Below, piece by piece: positions 16,477-25,787 of a stretch of 64,000 nt of DNA. Made by a program: the position numbers and the translations under genes. Under the pieces are notes generated by a model. That model ran no database searches and was not told the origin of the DNA. It worked only from the letters and a program-made list of their open reading frames with translations. Positions within the stretch are counted from its first letter, which is position 1; each line of letters opens with the position of its first letter. Location of the stretch: the NCBI RefSeq assembly GCF_003946395.1, contig NZ_RHNZ01000007.1, positions 111,390-175,389 on the forward strand, read 5' to 3'. Source of the stretch: Levilactobacillus fuyuanensis. Its GTDB lineage: Bacteria; Bacillota; Bacilli; Lactobacillales; Lactobacillaceae.

Positions 16477-17856
16477 ATGAAAAATCATGAAACCGACCCA
16501 AAGTCTAAGCACCATATGATTGGATCCACTGGTTCTAACCAGAAGAGTCTCGACGAAGTCAACGGTACCGTTGAAGTGCCGCAAAACGCAGGATTCTGGA
16601 GAACCTTAATGGCCTATACAGGCCCCGGTGCGTTAATCGCCGTGGGGTATATGGACCCCGGGAACTGGATCACGTCAATCGCCGGTGGTGCGCAGTACAA
16701 ATACGCGCTGCTGACCGTTGTTCTGTTATCCAGTCTGGTTGCCATGTTGCTACAAGCCATGTCGGCACGGTTGGGGATTGTTACGGGTAAGGATCTCGCG
16801 CAATTGACGCGAGAACGTACCGGTAAGAAGACCGGACTGTTCCTCTGGATCATCACTGAATTAGCCATTATGGCCACGGATGTTGCCGAAATTATCGGGT
16901 CCGCGATTGCCTTAAAATTATTATTCGGTTTCCCATTGATTGTGGGTCTGATTATCACCGCCGCTGACGTTTTGATTTTGTTGGTTCTGATGAAGTTGGG
17001 CTTCCGTAAGATTGAGGCCATTGTGGCCACACTGGTTGCCGTCATCCTCTTCGTGTTCTTATACGAAGTGGTGCTCGCCAAGCCAGAAGTCACTCAGATG
17101 TTAGAGGGGTACATCCCTTCCAGCGCCATCGTGACGAATCACGGCATGCTCTACCTGACCTTAGGAATCGTCGGTGCGACGGTCATGCCCCATGATTTGT
17201 ACCTGGGGTCATCAATCTCACAAACGCGGAACTTCGACCGGAGCGACCGTAAAAGTGTTGCCAAGGCCATCAAGTTCACTACGATTGACTCCAACATTCA
17301 GTTAACAATTGCGTTTGTCGTCAACAGTCTCTTACTGATCTTAGGGGCCGCCTTGTTCTTCGGTACCAACAGTAACCTGGGACACTTCGTTGACTTGTTC
17401 AACGCCTTGAGTGACAACCAAGTTGTCGGTGCCATCGCCAGTCCAATTCTCAGTATGTTGTTCGCGTTAGCCCTGTTAGCTTCCGGGCAAAGTTCAACCA
17501 TTACCGGGACGTTGGCTGGACAGATCATCATGGAAGGGTTCATCAACCTGAAGATGCCACTCTGGGCACAACGGTTACTGACTCGGTTACTCTCCGTGAC
17601 GCCAGTTATCATCTTCGCCATCATCTACCATGGTAATGAAGCGAAGATTGAAGAGTTGCTGACATCATCGCAGGTCTTCCTGAGTATCGCGTTACCATTT
17701 GCCATGATTCCGCTGGTGCTGTTCACCAGTAACAAGGACCTGATGGGTGAATTCGTCAACAAGACCTGGTCTAAGGTCGTGGGATGGATCATCGCCGTCA
17801 TCCTAATCATCCTAAACATTTACTTGATCCTAAATACACTGGGCATTACCGCCTAG
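16477..17856 (+). CDS. mntH: Manganese/divalent metal transporter, NRAMP family
   Basis: 459 residues with 11 membrane segments. The metal site motifs are present: DPGNW in the first segment and [10 protein letters not shown] in the sixth. NRAMP transporters import Mn2+ (and Fe2+) with protons; lactobacilli accumulate manganese instead of relying on superoxide dismutase. An N-terminal cytoplasmic extension of about 45 residues is rich in His and polar residues. AAGAGGG precedes the ATG. The gene has its own promoter and terminator. Confidence 0.95.
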   Translation: MKNHETDPKSKHHMIGSTGSNQKSLDEVNGTVEVPQNAGFWRTLMAYTGPGALIAVGYMDPGNWITSIAGGAQYKYALLTVVLLSSLVAMLLQAMSARLGIVTGKDLAQLTRERTGKKTGLFLWIITELAIMATDVAEIIGSAIALKLLFGFPLIVGLIITAADVLILLVLMKLGFRKIEAIVATLVAVILFVFLYEVVLAKPEVTQMLEGYIPSSAIVTNHGMLYLTLGIVGATVMPHDLYLGSSISQTRNFDRSDRKSVAKAIKFTTIDSNIQLTIAFVVNSLLLILGAALFFGTNSNLGHFVDLFNALSDNQVVGAIASPILSMLFALALLASGQSSTITGTLAGQIIMEGFINLKMPLWAQRLLTRLLSVTPVIIFAIIYHGNEAKIEELLTSSQVFLSIALPFAMIPLVLFTSNKDLMGEFVNKTWSKVVGWIIAVILIILNIYLILNTLGITA

Positions 17857-17861
17857 AACTG

Positions 17862-17893
17862 ACACTCGACTTGCAAAGGTCGGGTGTTTTTTT
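17862..17893 (+). terminator. mntH terminator
   Basis: ACACTCGAC pairs with GTCGGGTGT and is followed by seven Ts. Confidence 0.85.
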
Positions 17894-17996
17894 GACTTTT
17901 GGGAAATCAGCGGGTATAACTAAATCTATATCTATGCTCCAGTGACTCAGTCAATCCGCGTAGTCACCTAATCTCTTGAATCGCGAGGTGTTTCCC

Positions 17997-18539
17997 GTGA
18001 AAGCCAATTTTCTAACAACCCTGCGGACCCATCTCATGACCCCTGCGGTCGCCGATGCCCCGGCCCTATTCGATCTAATCGATGCAGACCGTGAAAATTT
18101 GGCACGGTGGATGCCCCGCACGGCCAGCCTCAAATCGGTGGAAGATGAAGCGGCCTACCTGTTCCGTTCCCAAGAACGTATCGCCAGCAACCAATTCTGG
18201 TTAGCGGTCATCTGGGTCGGCAATCGACCGGCCGGAACCATCGATCTCCATAACTTTCAGGACGGCCATGCTGAGATTGGTTACTGGCTGGGCCGAGACT
18301 TCCGCGGCCGCGGGATTATGACGCACGTCTTGGGCATTGTCGAGGATGTGGCTTTTAGTCAACTGGGCCTTCACCAGCTAGAATTGATCATCGCCACGGC
18401 CAATACGGCCAGCCGCGCCGTTGCCCAACGCCGCGGGTTCCATCAAGACGGTATTCTGCGAGAACACCTGTTAACAGCCAGCGGCAACTATGATGACGCC
18501 GTGTTTTACTCAAAATTAGTTGACGAATTCGAGGCTTAA
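17997..18539 (+). CDS. GNAT acetyltransferase, RimJ/RimL type
   Basis: GTG at 17997 follows GCGAGGTG by six bases; a TTG at 17976 would have no site. The 180-residue product has the acetyl-CoA motif GYWLGRDFRGRGIMT and the later NTASRAVAQRRGF segment, typical of the ribosomal-protein/aminoglycoside-like serine acetyltransferase group (Acetyltransf_3). It probably acetylates an N-terminal amino group of a protein or small molecule. It is monocistronic; substrate unknown. Confidence 0.85.
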   Translation: MKANFLTTLRTHLMTPAVADAPALFDLIDADRENLARWMPRTASLKSVEDEAAYLFRSQERIASNQFWLAVIWVGNRPAGTIDLHNFQDGHAEIGYWLGRDFRGRGIMTHVLGIVEDVAFSQLGLHQLELIIATANTASRAVAQRRGFHQDGILREHLLTASGNYDDAVFYSKLVDEFEA

Positions 18540-18552
18540 TTTCATTGCATTT

Positions 18553-18591
18553 TAAAAGGGAACTGCGCACGAAGCCGTGGTTCCCCTTTTT
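18553..18591. terminator. Bidirectional terminator between GNAT and SDR genes
   Basis: AAAGGGAA pairs with TTCCCCTTT through a GC-rich extended stem between two convergent genes. Confidence 0.75.
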
Positions 18592-18613
18592 CAAATCTAT
18601 TTCAATTTATACT

Positions 18614-19363
18614 TTAAGCGCGTTGACCACCGTCGACCGTGAATTCTGCCCCGTTAGCGAAGCTAGATTCGTCGCTCCCCAGGTAGACACAGATTTCACC
18701 AATATCTTGTGGCTTGCCTAAATGACCAACCGGCACCGTCTTCACGATGGCATCGCGAGCAGCTTCGGGAATGATCGCCGTATCAATCCAGCCAGGATGA
18801 ACGGAGTTGACCCGGATGTCGATCCCACGTTGGGCAAGGTTCAGCGCCGTGGCGTGGCTTAATAGTCGACTCCCACCCTTACTTGCGGAGTAGGCTGGCG
18901 CCAGTGGTAACCCAACCAGACCGGCAACGGAGGACACGTTGATGATAGACCCCTTGGCGTCGTTAGTCTTTTGCATGGCTTTGATTCCGGCCTTTTCACC
19001 CAAGAAGTTGGCCGTCAAGTTAATATCGATGACCTTCTGCCAGTCTTCCAGTGAGAGGTCTTCAATGGCACTATTGACGCCACCAATACCAGCGTTATTG
19101 ACTAAGATATCCAGCTTGCCAAACTTGGCGATCGTGGCGTCGATAACCTTCTGCCAATCCGCTTCCTTGGCAACATCTTGTTGGACGAAGAGACTCACGT
19201 CGTCCCCAAACTTTTCAACGGCGGCGTGACCACCATCAACGTTATGGTTAGCGGTAACCACGACCTTGGCACCCTCTCGAACGTAGCATTCAGCGATACC
19301 TAATCCGATACCAGCGACCCCGCCGGTAATAATCGCAACTTTACCCTTTAAACGATCTGACAT
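18614..19363 (-). CDS. Short-chain dehydrogenase/reductase (alcohol dehydrogenase-like)
   Basis: 249 residues, classical SDR. It has the TGGVAGIG cofactor turn, NNAGIGG, the catalytic Ser in NVSSVAG and Y-x-x-x-K in YSASKGG, and it ends FTVDGGQRA. The order and the C-terminus resemble the R-specific alcohol dehydrogenase of Levilactobacillus brevis, which reduces ketones. Cofactor preference (NAD or NADP) is not certain. An AAAGGA site precedes the ATG. It is adjacent to an aldehyde dehydrogenase gene on the same strand, but a terminator and a family C repeat separate them. Confidence 0.87.
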   Translation of the reverse strand: MSDRLKGKVAIITGGVAGIGLGIAECYVREGAKVVVTANHNVDGGHAAVEKFGDDVSLFVQQDVAKEADWQKVIDATIAKFGKLDILVNNAGIGGVNSAIEDLSLEDWQKVIDINLTANFLGEKAGIKAMQKTNDAKGSIINVSSVAGLVGLPLAPAYSASKGGSRLLSHATALNLAQRGIDIRVNSVHPGWIDTAIIPEAARDAIVKTVPVGHLGKPQDIGEICVYLGSDESSFANGAEFTVDGGQRA

Positions 19364-19462
19364 CTTAAATCATCCTTTCACCATTTACTATTGTTCAGAA
19401 TATCACATTACGTAAACGGAAGAAAATTATTTGCCTGAATAATTGCGGCCCTGCATTTGCTA

Positions 19463-19600
19463 AAGAGTGGGACAAAAGGTGTTTAGCCGGCGAGCATTAA
19501 GGCTGATAACCGAATAATCCCGATTTTGGATTGTTTGGTTATCAGTTTTAAGCGGAGCCGGCTGCCTTTTGGCGCACGTTTCGACCATATAAAATGGCAC
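19463..19600 (-). repeat. Long hairpin repeat, family C copy 1
   Basis: A stem of about 45 bp with few mismatches: GGGACAAAAGG, GCCGGC and CTGATAACCGAATAATCC on one arm pair with GGATTGTTTGGTTATCAG, GCCGGC and CCTTTTGGCGC on the other. The whole unit recurs at 33.43 and 40.97 kb. On its outer side it carries a conserved tail (CGTTTCGA-CATATAAAATGGCACAA) leading to a terminator hairpin. Confidence 0.85.
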
Positions 19601-19632
19601 AAAAAAGGGCCTGGGGTTTTGTCCCGGACCCT
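19601..19632 (-). terminator. Terminator of the aldehyde dehydrogenase gene, attached to repeat C1
   Basis: GGGTCCGGGA pairs with CCCAGGCCC and is followed by six Ts on the minus strand. Confidence 0.8.
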
Positions 19633-19640
19633 AAACTCAT

Positions 19641-21056
19641 TTAAAATTTATGCGGTAAGACTAACCCACCAAACTCATTTTCGTTTGGCCGTTCACGCTT
19701 AACCACTAACTCTTGATTAACAAAGCTCGAAATCCCGGTCTGTCCAAGTTCCCGACCAAATCCAGATTTCTTCACCCCACCAAATTCCAACTCTGGCAGA
19801 GAACTGAAGAAGGTGTTGACGAAGACCATCCCGGTCTCAATCTGAGAAGCCAATTCTGCTCCGTATTCGGCACTACCGGCAAAGACGATACCACCCAAGC
19901 CGTAATCGGAGTCGTTGGCTAGCGCTACGGCTTCGGCGTCATCCTTAACCTTGTAGACCTGAGCTACGGGACCAAACATTTCCTTACCGTATGCCGGATT
20001 ATCCTTGGAGATATCCGTCAAGATGGTTGGCATAAAGAACTGACCCTCGTCGTCAATCGATTCATGGACGTAGTAAGCCGTGGCGCCACCAGCCAAGGCC
20101 ATATCAACTTGCGCCTGAAGATGTTCCTTAGCTTTTTTTGAGTTCACCGGTGCCAGCGTGGTTTCTGGGTCCATGGGATCACCCATCTTCACACTAGAGA
20201 AGGCATCCTTCAACGCCGCTAGAAGCTCATCGTAATTGTTTTCGGTGACGATAAACCGCTTGGAAGACGTGCAGACTTGCCCCGCATTGTAGAGCCGTGC
20301 CCGCGGTGCAATCGCCGTTACATCAGCCATATTGGCATCATGGGCCACGATAAACGCATCGGTTCCACCGAGTTCCATCGTATTCTTCTTCAAATACTTG
20401 CCGGCAACTTCGGCGACCGCAACCCCACCACGTTCCGAACCAGTCAGGGCAACCCCTTGGACCCGTTTGTCGGCAACTACCTGTGAGACTTGATCATAGG
20501 ACAGGAAGAGATTGGTCAACGCCCCATCAGGAGCCCCGGCGCGCCGCACAGCATCCTCAAAGGCTAGTGCAGAAGCTGGTGTGATGGCTGCGTGCTTGAA
20601 GACGATCGGATCACCAACAGCAAAGTTGGGGGCAAAAATCCGCATCATTTGGTAATATGGGAAGTTCCACGGTTCCACTGCCATCAAGACACCTAGTGGA
20701 TGATTTTCCAGTTGCGCGTCACCAGCAATCGTGTCGATGGCCCGCGGCTTCAGAAGTTCCTCGGCGTGGTCCGCATAATATTCTGCGATTTCCGCACACA
20801 ACAACACTTCCCCTTGAGCTTCCACAAAGAGTTTACCCATATCGACGGTCAATACCTTGGCTAAACTATCTGTCTCGTCTTTGAAGAGTTGCGCGAGCCT
20901 ACGTAACACGGGAATTCGGGTGGCTACCGGATCATTCCGCCACTTTTTATACAGAGCCTGCGCCTTAGCAAGGCTCTCCTCAACGTACTCTGGCGTTGCA
21001 TCATCATACGTTTTGACAACCTCGTTGGTATAAGGATTGGTCGTTTGATAAGCCAT
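19641..21056 (-). CDS. NAD(P)-dependent aldehyde dehydrogenase, succinate-semialdehyde type
   Basis: I start at the ATG at 21056 (MAYQTTNPYTNE), which has a GGAGGACG site, instead of the long upstream extension. The 471-residue enzyme has the ALDH motifs: NFPYYQMMR substrate channel, TGSERGG nucleotide turn, catalytic Glu in MELGGTDAF and catalytic Cys in NAGQVCTSSKRF. The family closest in pattern is succinate-semialdehyde dehydrogenase (GabD). No gabT lies nearby, so it may instead detoxify other aldehydes. It lies downstream of a TetR gene on the same strand, with that gene's terminator between them. Confidence 0.88.
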   Translation of the reverse strand: MAYQTTNPYTNEVVKTYDDATPEYVEESLAKAQALYKKWRNDPVATRIPVLRRLAQLFKDETDSLAKVLTVDMGKLFVEAQGEVLLCAEIAEYYADHAEELLKPRAIDTIAGDAQLENHPLGVLMAVEPWNFPYYQMMRIFAPNFAVGDPIVFKHAAITPASALAFEDAVRRAGAPDGALTNLFLSYDQVSQVVADKRVQGVALTGSERGGVAVAEVAGKYLKKNTMELGGTDAFIVAHDANMADVTAIAPRARLYNAGQVCTSSKRFIVTENNYDELLAALKDAFSSVKMGDPMDPETTLAPVNSKKAKEHLQAQVDMALAGGATAYYVHESIDDEGQFFMPTILTDISKDNPAYGKEMFGPVAQVYKVKDDAEAVALANDSDYGLGGIVFAGSAEYGAELASQIETGMVFVNTFFSSLPELEFGGVKKSGFGRELGQTGISSFVNQELVVKRERPNENEFGGLVLPHKF

Positions 21057-21283
21057 AATGTTCGTCCTCCTGTCGGAATTCTTCACATTCACAATGTAGC
21101 CCTTTACAAAAGATACTATACCCGCACAAATGGCTAAATACCAGCATTTGGATTGTGATAATTTCGACATGATTCGCTTGTGAATATCCACATTTATTTT
21201 GTCACTTCACAATTGACAGTTTCCATCACGATCGTTCCTCACCTTGTGCATTAAAAAATATGTAAACCCAATCCCAGTTTGGT

Positions 21284-21332
21284 CGCAAAAAAACGGATGA
21301 CCCAGACTGGCCGAACCCAGTCTGCATCATCC
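21284..21332 (-). terminator. TetR gene terminator
   Basis: GGATGA and AGACTGG pair with CCCAGTCT and TCATCC; seven Ts follow on the minus strand. Confidence 0.85.
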
Positions 21333-21348
21333 ATTTTGGCCTTACACT

Positions 21349-21915
21349 TTAACTTAACTTCCAACGGTCTAGAATCCCGTTGAACAGACGGTTAGCCGTC
21401 GTTATTTGATCGAGGACCGTCCGGGGACTTGCGGTAAAGTTATCGCTCGCCCACTTATTAATAATTCCCAACGCGCCAGCAGCAATGAATTCTGCCGACG
21501 TGTCGATCACGTCTTCCTTTAAGTAACGGTACTCGGGCATTGCGTGGAGCAAAATTGACAATCGTGAAGCCACAAATTCATTCATTGATTGACGCCAAAC
21601 GCCATCGTCATAGGGATAAGCATTCAGGAAAATCTTAGAATTATCAGCGATCCGTTCCAACAATTGAATCGTTGCTGGTCGCCAGTTCTCTAAGGTCAAA
21701 GCTACGGGTTGTTCATGACGTGGTGCTTCAACGATAAAGTGTTGATAGACAAAGTTCAACAATTCATATTTATCGGCAAAGTAGTAATAGAACGTCTTTC
21801 GGTGAACTTCCGCTTCGTCCGCAATCTCACGGACTGTAATCTTATCAAACGTATTGTGGTTCAACAACGAAGCCAAGGCCTCCGCAATTCGCTCCTTAGT
21901 TTCCGATGCAGCCAT
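21349..21915 (-). CDS. TetR family transcriptional regulator
   Basis: ATG at 21915 has a GGAGGT site; the longer frame to 21933 does not. The 188-residue protein has the N-terminal TetR helix-turn-helix (ITVREIADEAEVHRKTFYYYFADKYELL) and a helical C-terminal ligand domain of the TetR_C_8/DhaS-like sort common in Firmicutes. It may control the downstream aldehyde dehydrogenase or itself. The 300 bases upstream hold no gene. Confidence 0.88.
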   Translation of the reverse strand: MAASETKERIAEALASLLNHNTFDKITVREIADEAEVHRKTFYYYFADKYELLNFVYQHFIVEAPRHEQPVALTLENWRPATIQLLERIADNSKIFLNAYPYDDGVWRQSMNEFVASRLSILLHAMPEYRYLKEDVIDTSAEFIAAGALGIINKWASDNFTASPRTVLDQITTANRLFNGILDRWKLS

Positions 21916-22213
21916 CGTGATACCTCCAATCATTCACACAACATTTTATTTATGTTTTGTGCGTTACTAGCATCCCCCCTGGAAGCTAGTAACCTTAACT
22001 AACATCCCAAGCTGACTAAAATTATACGCGTCTTCTAGTGAGAAGAAACCCTTTTCGCGAAAAAATGTCAGTACATTGTTAATGTAGTTACACCTATCAA
22101 CAATACTATCAATTTAGTTTTTAGACAAAACTGATTATAGCATATCTACCGATACATTGTACGATACTTTTGTGCACAATAGGTAAGAAATCCGTAAATT
22201 TTTTGAAAAATGC

Positions 22214-22741
22214 CTAATTTTTTTCGAGAACTACCCGCTCAGACGTCATTGTCAGACTTCCCTCGAGCCGTAACAGTGATTTCTTCCGAGTCAGTCCACC
22301 GGCGTAACCAACTAAATCACCCGTTTGCCCCACAATTCGATGACACGGAATCACCAGACTAATCGGGTTATGACCGACCGCATTGCCCATGGCACGGGCT
22401 CCAGGATTGTGACCGATCATCGGGGTCACCAATGTTGCCAATTCACTATAGGTTCGAACTTCGCCATATGGAATTGTTCGTAACACTGACCAGACAGCCT
22501 GACGAAGCACCGTTCCAGTCGGTCGGACCGGGAAATCCACCGTCGGCCGCTGTCCGTCAAAGTAAGCCGTCAGCCAATCTGCCAACGCGCTAAAGACTGG
22601 GGCATCTCCCAGTGACGTGCCGGTTGATAGCGTGCTTCCGTAATAACGCTGGTCGGTAAACCACAGGCCAGTAAGGGCATCGCCATCACTGGCAACTGTA
22701 ATCGCTCCCAATGGCGTCATAAGTTGCTTCTGTCGCATCAT
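22214..22741 (-). CDS. ogt: Methylated-DNA--protein-cysteine methyltransferase
   Basis: 175 residues. The C-terminal domain has the DNA-binding ARAMGNAVGHNP segment and the suicide cysteine C133 in IPCHRIVG, followed by GYAGGLTRK. It removes alkyl groups from O6 of guanine. Length and order are normal for Ogt. An AAGGGTG site precedes the start. It lies immediately downstream of the ndh terminator on the same strand. Confidence 0.94.
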   Translation of the reverse strand: MMRQKQLMTPLGAITVASDGDALTGLWFTDQRYYGSTLSTGTSLGDAPVFSALADWLTAYFDGQRPTVDFPVRPTGTVLRQAVWSVLRTIPYGEVRTYSELATLVTPMIGHNPGARAMGNAVGHNPISLVIPCHRIVGQTGDLVGYAGGLTRKKSLLRLEGSLTMTSERVVLEKN

Positions 22742-22770
22742 TTATCACCCTTTTTGCTTATTTTAGCATT

Positions 22771-22808
22771 AAAAAAGCGGGTAGGCTAATATTGCCTACT
22801 CGCTTTTT
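22771..22808 (-). terminator. ndh terminator
   Basis: AAAAAGCGGGTAGGC pairs with GCCTACTCGCTTTTT; T-run on both sides. Confidence 0.88.
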
Positions 22809-22824
22809 ACAAGTTGTCCAATTT

Positions 22825-24027
22825 TTAGTGGTATAGGTCGAACCGGCCCTTACTGAAGACGGTGCTCAAGTGGGCACTCTCCAAGATGGAACGGTCAGTA
22901 ATAACCTTCTTCAGTGCAGATGCCGGATAGCCCTTAACCTTCCGCTTATTGCTAAAGATTTCACCAATACCGTCCCGGTCACTCAGTGAAGCAACTGTGC
23001 CGACTGACTTGTAGACGAACGGTCGCGTCTCGTGGCCGCGCAGTTGCAGACCGATGTTCTTAGCTGCCTGAGCACCAGCGGCCAACGCAATCTGTGCGGT
23101 CGTTGGGTAAGGCCGGTTACTTTCAGCATCCATGACGGCTGCAACGTCCCCAACTACGTAAACTTCAGGATGGCCTTCAAGTGAGAGATCATCCTGAACG
23201 ACGATTCGGTTCCGCCGTTGTTCAAAGCCCGAGTCGGCAATGACGTGCGAGCCACTGACCCCGACCGTCCAAACGACGGTGTTAGCTGGCTGTTCGTGTT
23301 CTTCATCGTTACTGTCACTATAAACCACGATGCCCGGTTTGATTTCCTTGATATTCGATCCCAGTTTCATTTCCACATTGTGCTTGGCCATGAAGCGCAT
23401 CGCGTATTCCGCCAATGATTTATCAAACATCGGCAGAATGGCTGGCGACCGTTCCAGGCAGACCAACTTAATTTCTGGCGTATTGTAACGTGTCTGGAGT
23501 TTTGGCAGGGACTGCGTCAACTCCCCTAACAGTTCGATTCCGGTGAAACCAGCCCCACAGACGGCCACTGTCAGGTCGTTAGGATCCTGCGTCTGAGCGT
23601 ACCCTTTGACCTTATCCTCAATATGCCGGTAGACGGCCTCAGAAGTCTTCAGGTCATCCATCGGTAGCGCATTCTCTTCAGCACCCTTGAGTCCAAAGGT
23701 TTCGGTCTGAAACCCTAATGCCAAGACTAAATAGTCATACGTGATTGGCGCATGGTTTTTCAGGGTGACTTGCTTCTGATCCACATCAACGTTGGTCACA
23801 CTGTCTTGAATGAAGTCCACCCGACTACCGATCACATCGTTGATCTCATAAGTGATCCGTTCCGGAGCAATTGTTCCAGCCGCTACCTCGTGAAGATTGG
23901 TTTTTTCTGCATGAGTCCCCGTCTTGTCGACCAAAATAATCTCATCGTCGCTTGGAACCTCACGTTGTAAAAACTTGATAGCCCGCATGCCTGCATAGCC
24001 ACCGCCTAGAACTAAAACCGTTGCCAT
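22825..24027 (-). CDS. ndh: Type II NADH dehydrogenase
   Basis: ATG at 24027 gives MATVLVLGGGYAGMRA, a classical FAD-binding start; the open frame continues upstream to 24159 without a proper site. The 400-residue enzyme has a second NADH-binding fold (LTVAVCGAGFTGIELLGEL), the FAD motif VYVVGDVAAV and a C-terminal membrane-anchoring amphipathic part. It passes electrons from NADH to quinone without pumping protons. In lactobacilli that lack quinone synthesis it may depend on external menaquinone. A long leader with a G-rich hairpin precedes it. Confidence 0.93.
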   Translation of the reverse strand: MATVLVLGGGYAGMRAIKFLQREVPSDDEIILVDKTGTHAEKTNLHEVAAGTIAPERITYEINDVIGSRVDFIQDSVTNVDVDQKQVTLKNHAPITYDYLVLALGFQTETFGLKGAEENALPMDDLKTSEAVYRHIEDKVKGYAQTQDPNDLTVAVCGAGFTGIELLGELTQSLPKLQTRYNTPEIKLVCLERSPAILPMFDKSLAEYAMRFMAKHNVEMKLGSNIKEIKPGIVVYSDSNDEEHEQPANTVVWTVGVSGSHVIADSGFEQRRNRIVVQDDLSLEGHPEVYVVGDVAAVMDAESNRPYPTTAQIALAAGAQAAKNIGLQLRGHETRPFVYKSVGTVASLSDRDGIGEIFSNKRKVKGYPASALKKVITDRSILESAHLSTVFSKGRFDLYH

Positions 24028-24117
24028 TGTAAACGACCCCTTTTCTACTGTAGTTTCCCAATTCACGATTAGCTCGTTAACACTTCCGTTGATTAAACCG
24101 GTTACATTTTCAATCAA

Positions 24118-24156
24118 CCATTCACTCCCCCCGGAGGAATCGGTGGGTGAACTAAC
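24118..24156 (-). promoter_or_regulatory. G-rich hairpin in the ndh leader
   Basis: On the minus strand TTCACCCACC pairs imperfectly with a GGGGGGAGTGAA run through a CCTCCGG turn. The exposed GGGGGGAGTG is complementary to the loop of candidate small RNA 1. Confidence 0.4.
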
Positions 24157-24400
24157 CAATTAGGGATGATTTACCTCTATTATACGAGTTATCAAGTGAA
24201 AAGCTATTGATAACGGTTAGCAATTTTATTCACAATCTTTCATCCAGCCACCATAGTTAAAATATATTTTCGGAACTGTTAATCACCACCATAATTTGTG
24301 ACTAGTATAACCGATTAACGAGTCGTTATAGCTGAAACTTTCCGTCAAAACCTTTATGGTAGAGGTTAGTTAAGTGAACGAGACTTAGGAGGTTTTTAGA

Positions 24401-25051
24401 ATGACAACATTGATTATTGGCGCTCACGGTCACGTGGGCCAGCACATCGTCAAGCAACTCGCAGCAACAGGTGAAACGGTATACGCCGGGATTCGTTCTG
24501 CCACCCAAGCCGACAGCATCACAGCATTAGGTGGGCAACCACGGATTGTCGATCTGATGGGCACCGCCGAGGCCATGGTTCCCGCAATGGCTGGCGTTGA
24601 CAAGGTAGTCTTCTCGGCCGGTTCTGGTGGCAGTACGGGCGACGATATGACGCTGAATATCGACCTCGACGGTGCTATCAAGTCCATGATTGCTACGGAA
24701 AAGGCTGGTATCAAGCGTTTCATCATCGTCAGTGCCATGGGGACCGACGATCGAACTTTCTGGGACAAGTCGGGTATTCGGCCTTACTACGTTGCTAAAT
24801 ACTATGCCGACCAGTGGTTACGCCATCGGACTGATCTGGACTACACGATTGTCCGGCCAGGAATCTTAACCAACGATGCGCCAACGGGTAAGATTACCTT
24901 GGATACGGCTAATAGTGATGTCAAATCCATCAGCCGCGAAGACGTGGCTGCGGCGGTCGTTGCTGTGGTTAAGCATCCCCTGCCTAAGCAAACGTTCGAG
25001 TTGGTTAACGGCGACACCGCGATTGCTGATGCTGTGGCAGCTGTGAAATAA
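24401..25051 (+). CDS. NAD(P)H-binding atypical SDR protein
   Basis: 216 residues with an N-terminal dinucleotide-binding turn (LIIGAHGHVGQHIVKQL), an Ile/Val-rich Rossmann core, VSAMGTDD and YVAKYYADQWL where classical SDRs carry the catalytic Tyr-Lys, and RPGILTN. This is the NmrA/YwnB-like group (NAD(P)H-binding Pfam family), often redox-sensing or flavin reductase-like. A GGAGG site precedes the ATG. It is divergent from ndh and has a long terminator hairpin. Confidence 0.82.
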   Translation: MTTLIIGAHGHVGQHIVKQLAATGETVYAGIRSATQADSITALGGQPRIVDLMGTAEAMVPAMAGVDKVVFSAGSGGSTGDDMTLNIDLDGAIKSMIATEKAGIKRFIIVSAMGTDDRTFWDKSGIRPYYVAKYYADQWLRHRTDLDYTIVRPGILTNDAPTGKITLDTANSDVKSISREDVAAAVVAVVKHPLPKQTFELVNGDTAIADAVAAVK

Positions 25052-25108
25052 TTCCAGCGTGACTGTAGGTTTCAAACGTATTTAAAATATACAAAATCTA
25101 GACAGTTC

Positions 25109-25159
25109 AGGTCGTCACTGTACGTTTACGTCATTGTAAACACAGCGACGACCTTTTTT
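25109..25159 (+). terminator. Terminator of the NAD(P)H-binding protein gene
   Basis: AGGTCGTC, CTGT and GTTTAC pair with GTAAAC, ACAG and GACGACCT; six Ts follow. Confidence 0.88.
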
Positions 25160-25312
25160 AATCGTGAAATTCACAATCACACCTAAAAAGCCAGCAGCGC
25201 TCACTGGCACCACTGACAACTTAGCTTCTATTTTGCTGATTTATATTGGGACGCTCTGTCCAAGTGATTGGTTCAATTGTGTTTAGCCGAATTTAAGCCA
25301 TCACTTTTCAAT

Positions 25313-25606
25313 TTACTTTAATTGGCTGTCGGTGTGCTTCTGGTCCAAGTTTAGGGCACTGGCATCAACCACCGTTTGGACTTGGCTGGCAACTTGTTTC
25401 GTGGTGGCCCGCTTTAAGTGGATCTTCATGGGTTGAATCGTCGCAACCGGCCGTGAGTCCAACTGCACTGTCGTCCGAACGGCTGGGGCCGTCGTATTGG
25501 TCGTTGTCACCGTGGCGGCGGAAGCACCTGCGGATGTTGCTAATAAAGTCGTTACAGTCATGGCACCCAGCATTACTTTAGTCATCATTGATTTAATTTT
25601 AGTCAT
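25313..25606 (-). CDS. Small secreted protein of unknown function
   Basis: The ATG at 25606 has GGAG at eight bases; the GTG at 25615 overlaps that site. The 97-residue product has a clear signal peptide (MTKIKSMMTKVMLGAMTVTTLLATSAGASA) in which cleavage is expected after ASA. The mature part is about 65 residues, rich in Thr, Val, Gln and Lys with no cysteine. It is divergent from a two-component system, and the shared intergenic region has response-regulator-like repeats, so it is a plausible target. Confidence 0.65.
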   Translation of the reverse strand: MTKIKSMMTKVMLGAMTVTTLLATSAGASAATVTTTNTTAPAVRTTVQLDSRPVATIQPMKIHLKRATTKQVASQVQTVVDASALNLDQKHTDSQLK

Positions 25607-25684
25607 TTTAACCACTCCTCAGTTAGTTGTTTTGGCTTATCGCTTTCGATGTATTAGTTATACCATCCGGTCAGGTCATTAATC

Positions 25685-25706
25685 TTTAAGCTTCGTTAAG
25701 GTTAAA
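25685..25706. promoter_or_regulatory. Candidate OmpR-type direct repeats
   Basis: TTTAAG and GTTAAG start ten bases apart, and a third GTTAAA follows directly, in the divergent region before the response regulator gene. Direct repeats with one helical turn spacing are the usual sites of OmpR-family regulators. Confidence 0.4.
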
Positions 25707-25787
25707 ATATGAATTTCTTATTTTTGCCACGGCATCGTGTGGTATCATGCCTATAAACCACGTCACAGCAAGGAGTATCGCTTAAAT

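Noticed and set aside
24028..24159. N-terminal extension of ndh to 24159
   Set aside because: It would precede a canonical FAD-binding N-terminus, lacks a ribosome site and contains the leader hairpin.
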